DNA of 6,996 nucleotides from JANNHP01 sp031404455 (GCA_031404455.1 JANNHP010000066.1:1-6996), one strand, 5' to 3'. Counted from the first letter of the stretch, positions 1-6,394 are shown. The notes: generated from the letters alone by a model not told the origin. A program made the numbers and translations.

Positions 1-554
1 AGGCCGAGTTCGAGCGCGTCCCACGCGGCGTCCTTCTTCCCCTCCTTCGCGAGGCCGTCGGCCGCGGCGAGCGCCGCGTCCGCGTCGCCCGACGGCTTCG
101 GCACCGCGATCTCGCCGACGCACGCGAGGCGGGCGCTCGACGTCGGCATGCCCTCGGGCGGACGCGACTCGCCGGTCTCGCCGTCGAGGAAGCCGAGCCA
201 GATCGTCACTTCCGAGACGCCCGTGAGATCCGCGTCGAACGGGAACGGCACCTCGACCGAGTACGCGACCTTCACGTCGCGCTTCCACCCGATCGTCGGC
301 TTCGGCGGCGCGTGGCGCACCGAGAGCAGCGTGCGGCTCCCCTCGGCGACGACGATCTGCACCGCATACGCCCGCGTCACGTCGGCCGACGGCGTGAACT
401 CGAGCTTCAGCTCGAAGCGCCCCGTCAGCGCGACGTCGCCCGGCACGACCGTGACCTTCGCCGCGATCGGCGGATCGTCCTCGTCGGCGCGCGCGAACGG
501 CGCGGCGACGAACGCGAGCACCGCGAGGAGGAGGAGGATCGCCGTCCGCCGCAT
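1..554 (-). CDS. Exported protein of unknown function, C-terminus beyond the left edge
   Basis: The first 184 residues are visible and the frame stays open to the left edge. The start is ATG at 554. It begins with a clear Sec signal peptide: RR at 2-3, hydrophobic core at about 5-19, and an ARA motif at 21-23 that suggests cleavage before D24. Residues about 30-150 read as an all-beta domain rich in alternating V/T/E residues, with a single cysteine (C145). From about 155 the sequence becomes an Ala-rich helical stretch containing DGLAKEGKKDAAWDALELG, which resembles the first helix pair of a tetratricopeptide repeat. I do not recognise the family. No Shine-Dalgarno sequence precedes the ATG; a TAACAT hexamer ends 8 bases upstream of it. 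The gene follows the cytochrome c gene by 40 bases and may be cotranscribed or have its own promoter. The reading frame and signal peptide are well supported; the function is unknown. Confidence 0.78.
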   Translation of the reverse strand, partial: MRRTAILLLLAVLAFVAAPFARADEDDPPIAAKVTVVPGDVALTGRFELKLEFTPSADVTRAYAVQIVVAEGSRTLLSVRHAPPKPTIGWKRDVKVAYSVEVPFPFDADLTGVSEVTIWLGFLDGETGESRPPEGMPTSSARLACVGEIAVPKPSGDADAALAAADGLAKEGKKDAAWDALELG

Positions 555-594
555 GGGGCGGGATGTTAGCGGGGGCGCGCCGCCCGGGAGGAAG
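555..594 (-). promoter_or_regulatory. Gap between cytochrome gene and exported-protein gene with a -10-like TAACAT
   Basis: This 40-base gap has no SD sequence in front of the downstream ATG. On the minus strand TAACAT (568-563) fits the TANNNT form of a -10 element and ends 8 bases before the ATG, a spacing that would give a leaderless or nearly leaderless transcript. No convincing -35 hexamer is visible. A short G+C-only hairpin (5-bp stem, 3-base loop, no U-tract) lies just upstream and could weakly separate the genes. Both readings are inference from short motifs. Confidence 0.22.
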
Positions 595-1302
595 TCACCT
601 GCCGCCGGACGACTTGAAGACCACGCCCGGGTCCTCGAGGAACCGCGCGATCTGCTCGGCGTCCGTTCGCGTCAGGCTGAGGAACTGCGGCATCCGGCCG
701 GGCCCGTCGCGGAATGCCTGGTAGATCTCGTTCGCGGACCGGTCGAGGATGCGCGGGCCGCTGCGCGACCCGGTGCCGTCGGGCGTGTGGCAGACGGCGC
801 AGTGCATCGAGTAGGTCGCGGCGCCCGCGAGGATCGCGGGATCGACCGGCGGCGGCGGCGGCGGTTCGCCGCCCCCGCCCGGCGCAGTTCCGCCGACCAC
901 CGTGACGTTCGACATGTTGTTGCCGGGGTCGTCGTCCGGATCGCACTCGGCGACGGCGATGAGCGACGTCGCCGTCTGCGGCACATCGACGCTGAGACGG
1001 CGCGTCCGGCGATGGCGCGCCCCGACCCGGACGATCTCGGACCAGAGCGGCGTCCCCGTCGGCGCGTCGGCGTAGATGGCCATCGTGACGGTCCTGGCAC
1101 CCCTGCGGCTCCTGTTCCTCACGACGACGGTGACGTCCGCCGCGGTCCCGGCGCCGACGGCCGCGCCATCCTTCACCGTCATCGTGCAGCGCACGTCGTT
1201 CCGCGGGCGGACGGCGCCGGGCGCGCCATCCGCGGCCGGCGTCGCGGTCACCGCTGCGAAGAGGAGACCGAGGGACGCGATCAGGGCGACGCGCTCCGAC
1301 AT
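595..1302 (-). CDS. Exported CARDB-like domain fused to a monoheme cytochrome c
   Basis: The protein has 235 residues. The frame extends upstream to 1392, but ATG at 1302 is preferred: it has GGAGG 8 bases upstream and begins a good signal peptide (core about 5-20, cleavage near 23-26). Residues about 31-136 look like a CARDB/immunoglobulin-like beta domain: an NDV start, VTVVVRNRS in the middle, and the DPGNN ending common in CARDB repeats. C39 and C120 could form a disulfide. A Gly/Pro linker (about 137-153, six prolines in a row) leads to a class I cytochrome c domain. The heme-binding motif is CAVCH (168-172) and the likely distal ligand is M204 in GRMPQF, followed by a final helix (TDAEQIARFL). 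The expected role is periplasmic or surface-exposed electron transfer, with the beta domain serving for docking or adhesion. The partner is unknown. It is separated from the upstream exporter gene by 162 bases. Confidence 0.88.
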   Translation of the reverse strand: MSERVALIASLGLLFAAVTATPAADGAPGAVRPRNDVRCTMTVKDGAAVGAGTAADVTVVVRNRSRRGARTVTMAIYADAPTGTPLWSEIVRVGARHRRTRRLSVDVPQTATSLIAVAECDPDDDPGNNMSNVTVVGGTAPGGGGEPPPPPPVDPAILAGAATYSMHCAVCHTPDGTGSRSGPRILDRSANEIYQAFRDGPGRMPQFLSLTRTDAEQIARFLEDPGVVFKSSGGR

Positions 1303-1310
1303 CGAAGGAA

Positions 1311-1315
1311 CCTCC
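1311..1315 (-). promoter_or_regulatory. Shine-Dalgarno GGAGG for the cytochrome gene
   Basis: GGAGG on the minus strand lies 8 bases before the ATG at 1302. It decides the start codon in favour of the shorter protein with a signal peptide over the upstream in-frame ATG at 1392. Confidence 0.8.
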
Positions 1316-1319
1316 GGCG

Positions 1320-1354
1320 CGAGGACTCGTGCCACACGAGGAAGATCGTCCTCG
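1320..1354 (-). repeat. Overlapping, mutually exclusive stem-loops ahead of the cytochrome SD
   Basis: On the minus strand CGAGGA (1354-1349) can pair with TCCTCG at 1342-1337 (6-base loop) or with a second TCCTCG at 1325-1320. A perfect 15-base dyad, CTCGTG-TGG-CACGAG (1340-1326), shares four bases with the first TCCTCG, so that dyad and the first stem cannot form together. The second TCCTCG directly abuts the dyad and ends 4 bases from the GGAGG. The 15-base dyad alone could instead be a protein-binding operator. Short GC-rich stems also arise by chance. Confidence 0.35.
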
Positions 1355-1385
1355 ACGCGCGTGGATGCAAGCCGCCGGGCGGATC

Positions 1386-1398
1386 CTCGCAATGCGAG
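1386..1398. repeat. 13-base perfect palindrome CTCGCA-A-TGCGAG
   Basis: Two 6-base arms flank a single central base upstream of the cytochrome gene. Like the dyad at 1326-1340, the arms begin with CTCG and end with CGAG. It may be an operator half of a regulated promoter or a chance palindrome. Confidence 0.3.
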
Positions 1399-1421
1399 CC
1401 TGCGCCAGGTTCGCGCGGGCT

Positions 1422-1435
1422 CGCGGCTCTCCGCG
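1422..1435 (-). terminator. Weak terminator-like hairpin after the exporter gene
   Basis: On the minus strand CGCGG-AGAG-CCGCG forms a 5-bp stem with a 4-base loop about 30 bases past the exporter stop codon. No U-tract follows, so it is not a standard intrinsic terminator. It is the only stem seen just downstream of the operon. Confidence 0.18.
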
Positions 1436-1464
1436 TGAGAGGCGGGATCGCGGCGCTCGTTCGA

Positions 1465-4101
1465 TCAGGCCGGGACGGGCGCCGCGTCGCCGGCTTCGTC
1501 GCCGCCGCCGGTCTGCAGGTCGTACATCTGGCGGAAGCGACTGCCGGGGATCTTCAGCAGATCGTCGGGCGCGCCCTCCTCGACGATGCGCCCGCCGTCC
1601 ACGACGACGACCTTGTCGGCGTTGCGGATCGTCGAGAGACGGTGCGCGACGACGATGACCGTGCGGCCCGACATCAGCTTCGCGAGCGCCGCCTGCACGC
1701 GCTGCTCGCTCGCCGAGTCGAGGTTGCTCGTGGCCTCGTCGAGGATGAGCACCGGCGCGTCCTTGATGAGCGCGCGGGCGATCGTCACGCGCTGACGCTG
1801 GCCGCCCGAGAGCGACATGCCGCGCTCGCCGACCATCTTCGAGTAGCCGCCCTCCATCAGGACGATCTCGTCGTGGATGTTCGCGTCGCTCGCCGCGGCG
1901 AGGACCTCGGCCTCGGTCGCGTCCTCCTTTCCGTAGCGGATGTTCTCATCGATCGGCGCGTTGAAGAGGAACGCGTCCTGCGTGACGATCGCGAGCTTCG
2001 CCGACAGGCTCTTCGTCGTGTACTCGCGCGCGTCCACGCCGTCCCAGAGCACCTGGCCCTCGGTCGGGTCGTAGAAGCGTGCGACGAGGTCGCAGAGCGT
2101 GGTCTTGCCCGCTCCGGTCGGCCCGACGACGGCGACGACCTTCCCCGCCGGGATCGTGAGGTCCACGCCCTTCAGGATCTCGTTCTCGAGGTACCTGAAG
2201 CGCAGTCCGCGTAACTCGATCCCCGTCACGAGCGGTCCGGACGGCGCGATCTGCGGCCCGTCCTTCAGGTCGTTCTCGGTGTCGAACACCTGGTAGACGC
2301 GCTCGACGCTCGGCAGCGCCTCGATCAGCTTGTTCAGCACCGAGACGATGTCCTTCGCCGAGTCGTAGACCGACAGGATGACGACGACGAACCCGACGAG
2401 TTCTCCGATCTTCACCTCGCCGCGCAGGGCGAAGTGGCCGCCGATGTAGACGACGATCGCGCCGCCGACCATCTGGAGGAAGTCGAGCGTGCTGTCGGAG
2501 ATGGCGGAGAGCCGCGCGATGCGCCGGGCCTCGTGGATGAAGCGCCGGTTCGCCCTGTCGAGGCGGTTCGCCTCGCGCTCCTCGCCGTGGAAGGCCTTCA
2601 CCACCTTGATGCCCGTCAGCATCTGGAGGAGCACGTGGCTCATGTCCGCGAGGAGGTTCTGGCGCTTCTCCGCGCGCTTCTTGATCTTCTTCGCGATGCG
2701 GAAGACGGGCAGGACGAGGAGCGGCAGCCCGAAGAGGACGAGCGCCAGACGCCAGTCCATCATGAACGCGACCACGATGGAGCCGACCATCGTGAACGGC
2801 TGCACGAACGCCTTCTCGAAGACCTGGTTCAGGACCTGCCGCATGCCCGACACGTCGCGCTCGATGCGCGCGACGAGGTCCCCGGCGCGCATGCGATTGA
2901 AGAAGGAGAGCGGCAGCGACACGATCTTGCGCGAGATCGCGACGCGGATGTCGGCCATCATCGCGGTGGAGTAGTAGTTCTGAAGGTACTCCTTGAAGTA
3001 GTTGGTCACGGCGAGGACGACGCCGAGCCCGAGCGTGATGATGACGATCCTGATCACCGCGCGCTCACCGTCGGAGGCGTCCTGGCCCGGCGCGATCACG
3101 TCGTCCACGAGGCTCTTCGCGATGAACGCGCGGCTCGCGCGCGCGAAGCCGTAGATCGCGCCCACGACGATCGCCGCGACGATGCCCCACGCGTACGGCT
3201 TCGCGAAGCTGTACGTCCGCGTCAGGACGCCGATGCCGACTCCCCCGCGGGTCGGCAGCCAGAAGAAGGCCGACGCGACGAGGCAGAGGAGCCCCATCGC
3301 AAGCGCCGCGTGCCACGGCATCGCCTCGCCGAGGTCGATGCCTCCCGCCTTGAGCGGGATGCCTCCCGTGCCGCCGACGACGTCGGCGTCGCGAACCTCC
3401 GCGAGCACCCAGAGCCGTTTCTCGAAGCCAAGGACCTCGCGCCAGGACGCGATCACCAGTTTGTCGTCGGCGTCCTTGTAGTTCTCGGGCAGCCCCTTCG
3501 CCGTCCGCTCGGACGACTTGCCCGCCCGGATCTCCGACTGGCCCGTCGTGATCCGCACCGTGCCGCGCGCGCGCTGACGCCGGAGTTCGTCCCGCGGGTC
3601 CTGGTGCGGGAACATCACCTCGCCGTCCTCGCCGAGGACCATGCGGCGGTACCAGCGCCCGTGCTCGAGCGTTCCGACGTCCGGGTCCGCCGCGAGACGC
3701 CGCTCGAGTTCCGCGATCGGGATGCGCCCGCTGACGTAGGAATCCGGACCGGTCTTCTTCCACACGCGCACGTTCTCGGCCCCGAACCGGAACCAGAGAT
3801 CGAGCAGCGGCGCGTGGATCGTCTCCCGGTCCGTGACGGACCCGCCGGTCGAGTCGACGGCGAGTTTGTCGAACGGCGGGGGCGCGGGCGACGCCGGGTC
3901 CGCGCCGTCGAGCTTGGCTCGGGCCTCGACGAGGAGACCCCGGACGATCCGCGACATTGCGTCGGTGGTGGCGTCGATGCGCTCGCCCGCCGCGACACGC
4001 GCCTCGTTCTTCTCCTCGTACGACCACTTGGCCGAGACGACGGCGAGGGCGAGGAACGCCAGGCCCGCGACCGAGAGCGCCCACTTCCAGCGGAACTTCA
4101 C
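1465..4101 (-). CDS. MsbA-type ABC exporter with an extra N-terminal Cache-like extracytoplasmic domain
   Basis: The protein has 878 residues, far longer than the usual 570-620 of a half-size exporter. The GTG start at 4101 overlaps the TGA of the preceding glycosyltransferase (GTGA); the frame runs open to 4524, but that part is antisense-like Arg-rich sequence. Residues 8-23 are a membrane helix. Residues about 24-245 form an extracytoplasmic domain whose end (YKDADDKLVIASWREV, then LWVLAEVRDAD) resembles Cache/PAS-like sensors. A second helix lies at about 264-283. The exporter core follows: six predicted helices from about 303 to 580 and the TGIKVVKAF coupling region near 496-504. The ATPase domain has A-loop Y637, Walker A GPTGAGKTT (660-668), Q708, signature LSGGQ (764-768), Walker B VLILDEA with catalytic E789, and H820. 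All catalytic residues are present, so it should work as a homodimer. The neighbours suggest it flips a glycolipid, in the manner of MsbA. The substrate is inferred. Confidence 0.95.
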   Translation of the reverse strand: MKFRWKWALSVAGLAFLALAVVSAKWSYEEKNEARVAAGERIDATTDAMSRIVRGLLVEARAKLDGADPASPAPPPFDKLAVDSTGGSVTDRETIHAPLLDLWFRFGAENVRVWKKTGPDSYVSGRIPIAELERRLAADPDVGTLEHGRWYRRMVLGEDGEVMFPHQDPRDELRRQRARGTVRITTGQSEIRAGKSSERTAKGLPENYKDADDKLVIASWREVLGFEKRLWVLAEVRDADVVGGTGGIPLKAGGIDLGEAMPWHAALAMGLLCLVASAFFWLPTRGGVGIGVLTRTYSFAKPYAWGIVAAIVVGAIYGFARASRAFIAKSLVDDVIAPGQDASDGERAVIRIVIITLGLGVVLAVTNYFKEYLQNYYSTAMMADIRVAISRKIVSLPLSFFNRMRAGDLVARIERDVSGMRQVLNQVFEKAFVQPFTMVGSIVVAFMMDWRLALVLFGLPLLVLPVFRIAKKIKKRAEKRQNLLADMSHVLLQMLTGIKVVKAFHGEEREANRLDRANRRFIHEARRIARLSAISDSTLDFLQMVGGAIVVYIGGHFALRGEVKIGELVGFVVVILSVYDSAKDIVSVLNKLIEALPSVERVYQVFDTENDLKDGPQIAPSGPLVTGIELRGLRFRYLENEILKGVDLTIPAGKVVAVVGPTGAGKTTLCDLVARFYDPTEGQVLWDGVDAREYTTKSLSAKLAIVTQDAFLFNAPIDENIRYGKEDATEAEVLAAASDANIHDEIVLMEGGYSKMVGERGMSLSGGQRQRVTIARALIKDAPVLILDEATSNLDSASEQRVQAALAKLMSGRTVIVVAHRLSTIRNADKVVVVDGGRIVEEGAPDDLLKIPGSRFRQMYDLQTGGGDEAGDAAPVPA

Positions 4102-5228
4102 GCGGAGGTACCCCCCGCGAGGAGTTCGCGGTAGACGCCGAGCGTGCCCTCGACCATGGCGTCCACGGTGAACTTCGCCTCGACGTGGCGGCGCCCGGCC
4201 TCGCCGAGGCGTGCCGCGAGTTCGCGGTCGCCGAGCACGCGCAGCACCGCCGCGGCGAGTGCCGCGGGATCGCTCGGCGGCACGGTCAGACCGGTCACTT
4301 GATCGATGAGGACCTCCGGGATGCCGCCGACGGCGGACCCGACGCAGGGACGCCGCAGCGCGAGCGCGTCGAGCAGGCTGGTGCAGAGCCCTTCGAGGGT
4401 GCTGCACATGACGAAGACGTCCGCCGAGGCGAGCAGGGAGGGTACGTCGGTGCGAAAGCCGGTGAAGACGATTCTGTTCCGGACGCCGAGACGCTCCGCC
4501 TCGTCCCGAACCTTCGGCAGGCACTCGCCGTCACCGACGAGGAAGACGCGCGCCTCGGGCGCCCCGGCGAGGATCGCGGGCGTCGCGCGGACGAGGACCT
4601 CCTGCGCCTTGTGCCAGCCGAACGCGGCGACGTCGAGGATCACGGGCGCGCCGGGCGGGAGTCCGAACTCGGCGTGATAGTCGTGCGGCGCGGCGCCCTC
4701 GAACCGCGCGAGGTCGATGCCGGAGTGGACGATGCGGATCCGGTCCGCGGGGATCCCGTCCTTCACCATCTGCGCGCGCACGCCCTCGCTGATCGCCACG
4801 TAGCGGTCCACGCCGAATCGGTACTTCAGCCACGAGAGCTTCAGCGCGTTCCTGTAGATGGTGAAGTCGACGCGACGCGAGACGACAGTCTTCGAGTGAA
4901 CTGCACGGCCGACACCGACGCTCTTCGCCGCGACGACGCCGAGCGTGTGCGCGTGGCTCGTGTGCATGTGGATGACGTCGGGCTTCCACGACTTCATGAT
5001 CCGCCGCAGTTTCACGACCGCGCGCGGGTCCGCCTCGCCGCGACTCCTCACGGGCGCCACCTCGAGACCGGCCGCGGCGCAGCGCTCCACGTACGGGAGG
5101 CCCGGCTGACCGACGCAGAGGTTCTTCACATCGCGCTTCGCGAGTCCCAGCGCGAGGTTCAGCGCCTGCTGCTCGCCGCCGCGCCAGCCCTTCTCGGTGT
5201 CGATGTGGAGCACCCGGAGCGGATTCAC
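4098..5228 (-). CDS. GT4-family glycosyltransferase (GT-B fold), second gene of the operon
   Basis: The protein has 376 residues. The GTG start at 5228 overlaps the TGA of the upstream gene and has GGAG 7 bases before it; the longer open frame to 5477 is an Arg-rich shadow. The N-terminal half is a Rossmann-like acceptor domain: LRVLHIDTE start, WRGGEQQ (15-21, the Gly-rich loop after the first strand), DVIHMHT (84-90) and YVAISEGV (143-150). The C-terminal nucleotide-sugar-binding half has VILDVAAFGWHKAQ, VFLVGDGE (228-235) and STLEGLCTSLLDAL (277-290). The family's E-x7-E pair appears here as E279-x7-D287. It probably transfers a sugar from a nucleotide donor to a growing lipid-linked or LPS-core-like glycan at the inner face of the cytoplasmic membrane. 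Its own stop overlaps the exporter start. Donor and acceptor cannot be read from the sequence. Confidence 0.94.
   Translation of the reverse strand: MNPLRVLHIDTEKGWRGGEQQALNLALGLAKRDVKNLCVGQPGLPYVERCAAAGLEVAPVRSRGEADPRAVVKLRRIMKSWKPDVIHMHTSHAHTLGVVAAKSVGVGRAVHSKTVVSRRVDFTIYRNALKLSWLKYRFGVDRYVAISEGVRAQMVKDGIPADRIRIVHSGIDLARFEGAAPHDYHAEFGLPPGAPVILDVAAFGWHKAQEVLVRATPAILAGAPEARVFLVGDGECLPKVRDEAERLGVRNRIVFTGFRTDVPSLLASADVFVMCSTLEGLCTSLLDALALRRPCVGSAVGGIPEVLIDQVTGLTVPPSDPAALAAAVLRVLGDRELAARLGEAGRRHVEAKFTVDAMVEGTLGVYRELLAGGTSA
4111..4116 (-). promoter_or_regulatory. G-run serving as a poor ribosome binding site for the exporter
   Basis: A run of six G on the minus strand lies 9 bases before the GTG at 4101, inside the end of the glycosyltransferase gene. 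It is a weak SD match, so exporter translation probably depends on ribosomes finishing the upstream gene at the GTGA overlap. Confidence 0.35.
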
Positions 5229-6340
5229 GCCGGGGCTCCGATGCGGGCGGCGTCGCGGTAGGCCTCGACCGTACGGCGGGCCGTCTCGGCCCACGTGAAC
5301 TGCGCGGCGCGAGCGCGCCCGCGTTCGATCTGCGAGGCGCGGAACGCGGCGTCGACGACGACGCGCTCGATCGCGGCGGCGAACGCGTCGGCTGAGTCCG
5401 GATCGACGAGCACCGCCGCGTCCCCCGCCGTGGACGGGTTCGCGGCGGCGTCCGCCGCGACGACCGGCGCGCCGCACGCCATCGCCTCGAGGATCGGGAT
5501 GCCGAAGCCCTCGCCCTTGCCGGGGAAGACGAACGCCGCGGCGCCGGCGTAGAGCGCGGGGAGCTGATCGTCGCCGACGTAGCCGAGCAGCTTGATCGTC
5601 GTGGCGGCAGGCGAGCTGTGAGCGAGCGCCAGCATGTCCTCTCCGTCGTCATGCACCGGTCCGGCGAGGACGAACTCCAGGTCGGGAATCGCCCCCCGGC
5701 TGCGCAGTTGCCAGATCGCCTCGATGACGGGCTTCAGGTTCTTCCTCTCGACGATGTTCCCGACGAAGAGGACGTACGGTCGTGAGACCTCGCAGTTCCG
5801 GAGCACTTCGTCCACGTCCTCCGCCCGCTGGGGCGCAAACCGGGCCGGCAGCCCGAGGGGCACGACGCGCGTCCGCCCCTTCGCCGACGGGAATCGCCGG
5901 AGGAACGCCTGCTCCGTGAACTCCGAGACGCAGAGGATCACGCTCGCGCGTTCCTCCACGTCGCCGAGCGCGCGGAGCTTGCCGCGCCGGAACTCCTCGG
6001 TCGCGATGCCCTCGACGTCGAGCGCCGAGAGGTCGTGGACCGTCGAGACGGCCGGGACGCCGCGGAGCCTCGGGATGCGCAGATCGGCTCCGTGGACGAC
6101 GTCGAGTCCGCGCGCTCCGAAGGCGAGGACCTTGTCGGAGAAGAGCCCCACCTCGAACCGCGGATCGGGCGAGGTCTCGAACCACTTGCGGCGGCGCCAC
6201 CGGGAAGCCCGGTAGAGGAGCCTGACCCGGTCGTCCGCGCCGATCGCGCCGGGGAGAGCCTGGACCAGGCTCGCGCAGTAGCGGGCGACGCCGGTTCGCT
6301 CCGGCTTCGCCACGCACGAGCAGTCGATGCCGACCTCCAT
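5225..6340 (-). CDS. GT4-family glycosyltransferase (GT-B fold), first gene of the operon
   Basis: The protein has 371 residues. The frame is open to 6826, but the part upstream of 6340 is antisense to the kinase-like gene. ATG at 6340 gives the typical family opening MEVGIDCSCV. A GTG five codons upstream is a possible alternative; neither start has a clear SD. The N-terminal domain has the GVARYCASL helix (17-25), VVHGADLRIPRLRG (81-94), VSTVHDLSAL (98-107) and VILCVSEFTEQ (134-144). The C-terminal domain has VLFVGNIVERKNLKPVIEA (190-208), the usual donor-domain opening, FVLAGP and LLGYVGDDQLPALY, then FPGKGEGFGIPILEAMACG with the intact E277-x7-E285 pair. This is the profile of GT4 enzymes acting in polysaccharide or LPS synthesis, many of them mannosyltransferases, but the sugar is not determinable here. 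It overlaps the next gene by 4 bases and probably acts in the same glycan pathway. Confidence 0.94.
   Translation of the reverse strand: MEVGIDCSCVAKPERTGVARYCASLVQALPGAIGADDRVRLLYRASRWRRRKWFETSPDPRFEVGLFSDKVLAFGARGLDVVHGADLRIPRLRGVPAVSTVHDLSALDVEGIATEEFRRGKLRALGDVEERASVILCVSEFTEQAFLRRFPSAKGRTRVVPLGLPARFAPQRAEDVDEVLRNCEVSRPYVLFVGNIVERKNLKPVIEAIWQLRSRGAIPDLEFVLAGPVHDDGEDMLALAHSSPAATTIKLLGYVGDDQLPALYAGAAAFVFPGKGEGFGIPILEAMACGAPVVAADAAANPSTAGDAAVLVDPDSADAFAAAIERVVVDAAFRASQIERGRARAAQFTWAETARRTVEAYRDAARIGAPA
5236..5239 (-). promoter_or_regulatory. Shine-Dalgarno GGAG for the second glycosyltransferase
   Basis: GGAG on the minus strand lies 7 bases before GTG 5228, within the last codons of the upstream gene. 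Together with the GTGA overlap it fixes the start of the second glycosyltransferase. Confidence 0.6.
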
Positions 6341-6394
6341 GGGGACGGACACGTTATCGAGGCGCCCCGCGACGGGATACAACGTGCCGGACGC
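6341..6394. promoter_or_regulatory. Divergent promoter region between the envelope operon and the kinase-like gene
   Basis: All control signals for two divergent units must fit in this 54-base gap or in the neighbouring coding ends. An inverted repeat CACGTT (6350-6355) / AACGTG (6381-6386) brackets it, with partial matching beyond the arms (CGGACACGTT-AT against CGGCACGTTGTAT). On the minus strand TTGTAT (6382-6377) and GATAAC (6358-6353), 18 bases apart, resemble -35 and -10 boxes. The overlapping TAACGT (6356-6351) ends 10 bases before the ATG, so the transcript would have almost no leader. The motifs are short and promoter assignment is tentative. Confidence 0.3.

Larger units (their letters stand above)
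1303..1464 (-). promoter_or_regulatory. Intergenic leader/promoter region of the cytochrome gene
   Basis: These 162 bases lie between the exporter stop and the cytochrome start and hold no convincing gene. They contain several short perfect dyads, annotated separately, and the SD. One weak promoter candidate is visible on the minus strand: TTGCAT at about 1366-1371, then 17 bases, then GATCTT. The -10 match is poor. I infer that the cytochrome gene has its own promoter here, because the gap is long compared with the overlapping genes upstream. Confidence 0.35.

Noticed and set aside
841..880. GGC-rich tandem run resembling a microsatellite
   Set aside because: It encodes the Gly/Pro linker between the two domains of the cytochrome protein and is explained by that coding role.
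1303..1392. N-terminal extension of the cytochrome protein
   Set aside because: It would bury the signal peptide 30 residues inside the protein and ignore the well-placed GGAGG at 1311-1315.
148..2214. 688-codon open frame on the plus strand
   Set aside because: It runs antisense across three minus-strand genes (exported protein, cytochrome, exporter) and its product is Arg/Ala-rich without domains. The frame stays open because of G/C third-position bias in the real genes.
2434..4134. 566-codon open frame on the plus strand
   Set aside because: It is antisense to the exporter, with a composition of D/H/R/A repeats typical of a shadow frame, and no recognisable motif.
4102..4524. N-terminal extension of the exporter to an upstream ATG
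   Set aside because: The 141 extra residues are Arg/Gly-rich and lie in a second frame over the glycosyltransferase. GTG 4101 gives a membrane helix at once and a GTGA overlap.
3957..5261. 434-codon open frame on the plus strand
   Set aside because: It is antisense to the second glycosyltransferase, whose motifs and start signals are clear. The plus-strand product is low-complexity Arg/Ala/Asp.
5229..5477. N-terminal extension of the second glycosyltransferase
   Set aside because: The extra 83 residues are Arg-rich shadow sequence over the first glycosyltransferase; GTG 5228 has an SD and the family's usual opening.
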